Shown: positions 6,104 through 6,614 of the stretch, piece by piece
How positions within the stretch are numbered: the stretch's first letter is position 1
Layout of the letters: every line of letters starts with the position of its first letter
Assembly (NCBI GenBank): GCA_029054965.1
Contig: JAIDEF010000182.1
Location: 1-6,614 of the forward strand
Direction: 5' to 3'
Origin: Eubacterium sp.
GTDB lineage: Bacteria > Bacillota > Clostridia > Oscillospirales > Acutalibacteraceae
DNA length: 6,614 nt
The notes under the pieces: model-generated
Database searches by the model: none
The model's input: the letters and a program-made list of their open reading frames with translations, nothing else
Told to the model about the DNA's origin: nothing
Position numbers and translations under genes: made by a program

Positions 6104-6259
6104 TCAGATATTGTTGCTCTTGCTATCTCTTATTAACAAAATTCCTTGTAGAATAACAAGCACAAAAGCAAATATTTTTATTGCTATCGACACGATTTCA
6201 AGTACATTAGAAATTTCTCTGAACGAAGATAATAGCTTAATACTGTTAAAGTTTTTCAT
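6104..6259 (-). CDS. 51-residue single-span membrane protein coupled to spoVAD
   Basis: This is a short protein that I do not recognise. It has a polar N-terminus (residues 1-18, with MKNFNSIK), one hydrophobic segment of about 24 residues (about 19-43, rich in I, V, L, F) and a short charged tail ending RDSKSNNI. It is predicted to be a single-pass membrane peptide. The start is ATG 6259: a full GGAGG (6266-6270) sits six bases upstream, inside the last codons of spoVAD, and ATG begins one base after the spoVAD stop. This is the geometry of translational coupling. Expression with spoVAD in the developing forespore is therefore inferred. It is not SpoVAE, which is a roughly 115-residue multi-span protein. 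The gene is real on RBS and context evidence; its function is unknown. Confidence 0.7.
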   Translation of the reverse strand: MKNFNSIKLLSSFREISNVLEIVSIAIKIFAFVLVILQGILLIRDSKSNNI

Positions 6260-6260
6260 A

Positions 6261-6614
6261 TCACACCTCCAACAAAACAGCATGAGCAATACCCGGAATA
6301 GTATTCCCCTGCTTGCTGGACGTCGGCGACATTAAAGCACCTGTAGCCACAAATAAAACCTTGCCAAGCCTGCCCTTTTTCATATTTTTAATTATATGTG
6401 AGCACAAAACAGAAGCACTGCAGCCGCAGCCTGATCCACCTGAATTGACATCCTGCTCTTCAAGATTAAAAATCATTTTACCGCAGTCATTATGATAAGC
6501 CCGAATGTCGATATTCTGATCCTTTTCAAGTATTTCATAAAGCAGCTCACTGCCTGTATAACCCAAATCCCCTGTCAAAATCAAATCATAATCAGAAGGT
6601 GCACTTTCACTATC
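6261..6614 (-). CDS. spoVAD: Stage V sporulation protein AD, C-terminal part (runs off the window)
   Basis: Only the last 117 residues are present; the 5' part lies beyond the right edge, and the frame is open to position 6614. Visible SpoVAD hallmarks are TGDLG (14-18 of the visible part), DCG (43-45), GGSGCGCSA (59-67), ATGALMSPTS (90-99) and QGNTIPGIAHAV (102-113). SpoVAD has a thiolase-like fold, binds dipicolinic acid and works with the membrane proteins SpoVAC and SpoVAE. Together they move Ca-DPA into the forespore during sporulation and out during germination. The gene is usually in a spoVAC-spoVAD-spoVAE operon under sigma-G, though the promoter is outside the window. The downstream neighbour here is a 51-residue membrane peptide instead of spoVAE. 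Confidence 0.95.
   Translation of the reverse strand, partial: DSESAPSDYDLILTGDLGYTGSELLYEILEKDQNIDIRAYHNDCGKMIFNLEEQDVNSGGSGCGCSASVLCSHIIKNMKKGRLGKVLFVATGALMSPTSSKQGNTIPGIAHAVLLEV

Noticed and set aside
6090..6335. Rightward 81-codon frame at the right edge
   Set aside because: It crosses the terminator and is antisense to the small membrane gene and spoVAD, and it has no ribosome site.
6582..6584. TTG at 6584 as the true start of the right-edge gene
   Set aside because: The frame is open to the window edge and upstream residues continue SpoVAD homology, so this is an internal leucine codon.

Overview
The window comes from the chromosome of a low-GC, spore-forming member of the Clostridia (Bacillota). 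It ends inside spoVAD, a gene found only in endospore formers. Shine-Dalgarno sites are strong (AAGGTGG, GGAGG), promoters are sigma-A-like, and most transcription units are closed by GC-stem/T-tract terminators. The family is inferred only: an Oscillospiraceae/Ruminococcaceae-type gut or anaerobic Clostridium relative would fit. No insertion sequence, CRISPR array, tRNA, rRNA or phage gene was seen.

Layout, left to right. (1) Positions 1-130 are a divergent promoter region: one promoter fires leftward to a gene whose start lies just outside the window, and one fires rightward. (2) A CaCA-family sodium/calcium exchanger-like membrane protein (131-1180, +) ends at a terminator that can work on both strands. 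(3) A GH18-fold lipoprotein (1253-2269, -) faces it and shares the 135-base divergent region 2270-2404 with the next gene. (4) An 864-residue EF-G/Tet(M)-like translational GTPase (2405-4999, +) carries a C-terminal YacP/Rae1-type NYN nuclease domain and ends at a strong terminator. (5) Two leftward genes follow: a cysteine-rich DUF3795-type protein (5059-5433) and an unrecognised protein with a CxHCxxC motif (5504-6001). (6) At the right edge, reading leftward, is the 3' end of spoVAD (6261-6614), coupled to a 51-residue single-span membrane protein (6104-6259) and then a terminator.

The most interesting gene is the GTPase-nuclease fusion. Its front part belongs to the family that enters the ribosomal A site (EF-G and the tetracycline ribosomal protection proteins). 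Its back part resembles Rae1/YacP, a ribosome-associated endonuclease that cuts mRNA in the A site. All GTPase motifs and the acidic NYN residues are present, but the domain IV tip used by Tet(M) against tetracycline is replaced. The promoter leaves a leader of only about 22 bases, too short for Tet(M)-type attenuation. A GTP-driven ribosome-directed mRNA nuclease, perhaps for ribosome rescue or translation-coupled decay, is therefore a better hypothesis than classical tetracycline resistance. The second point of interest is the tiny membrane gene immediately after spoVAD, where spoVAE would be expected.
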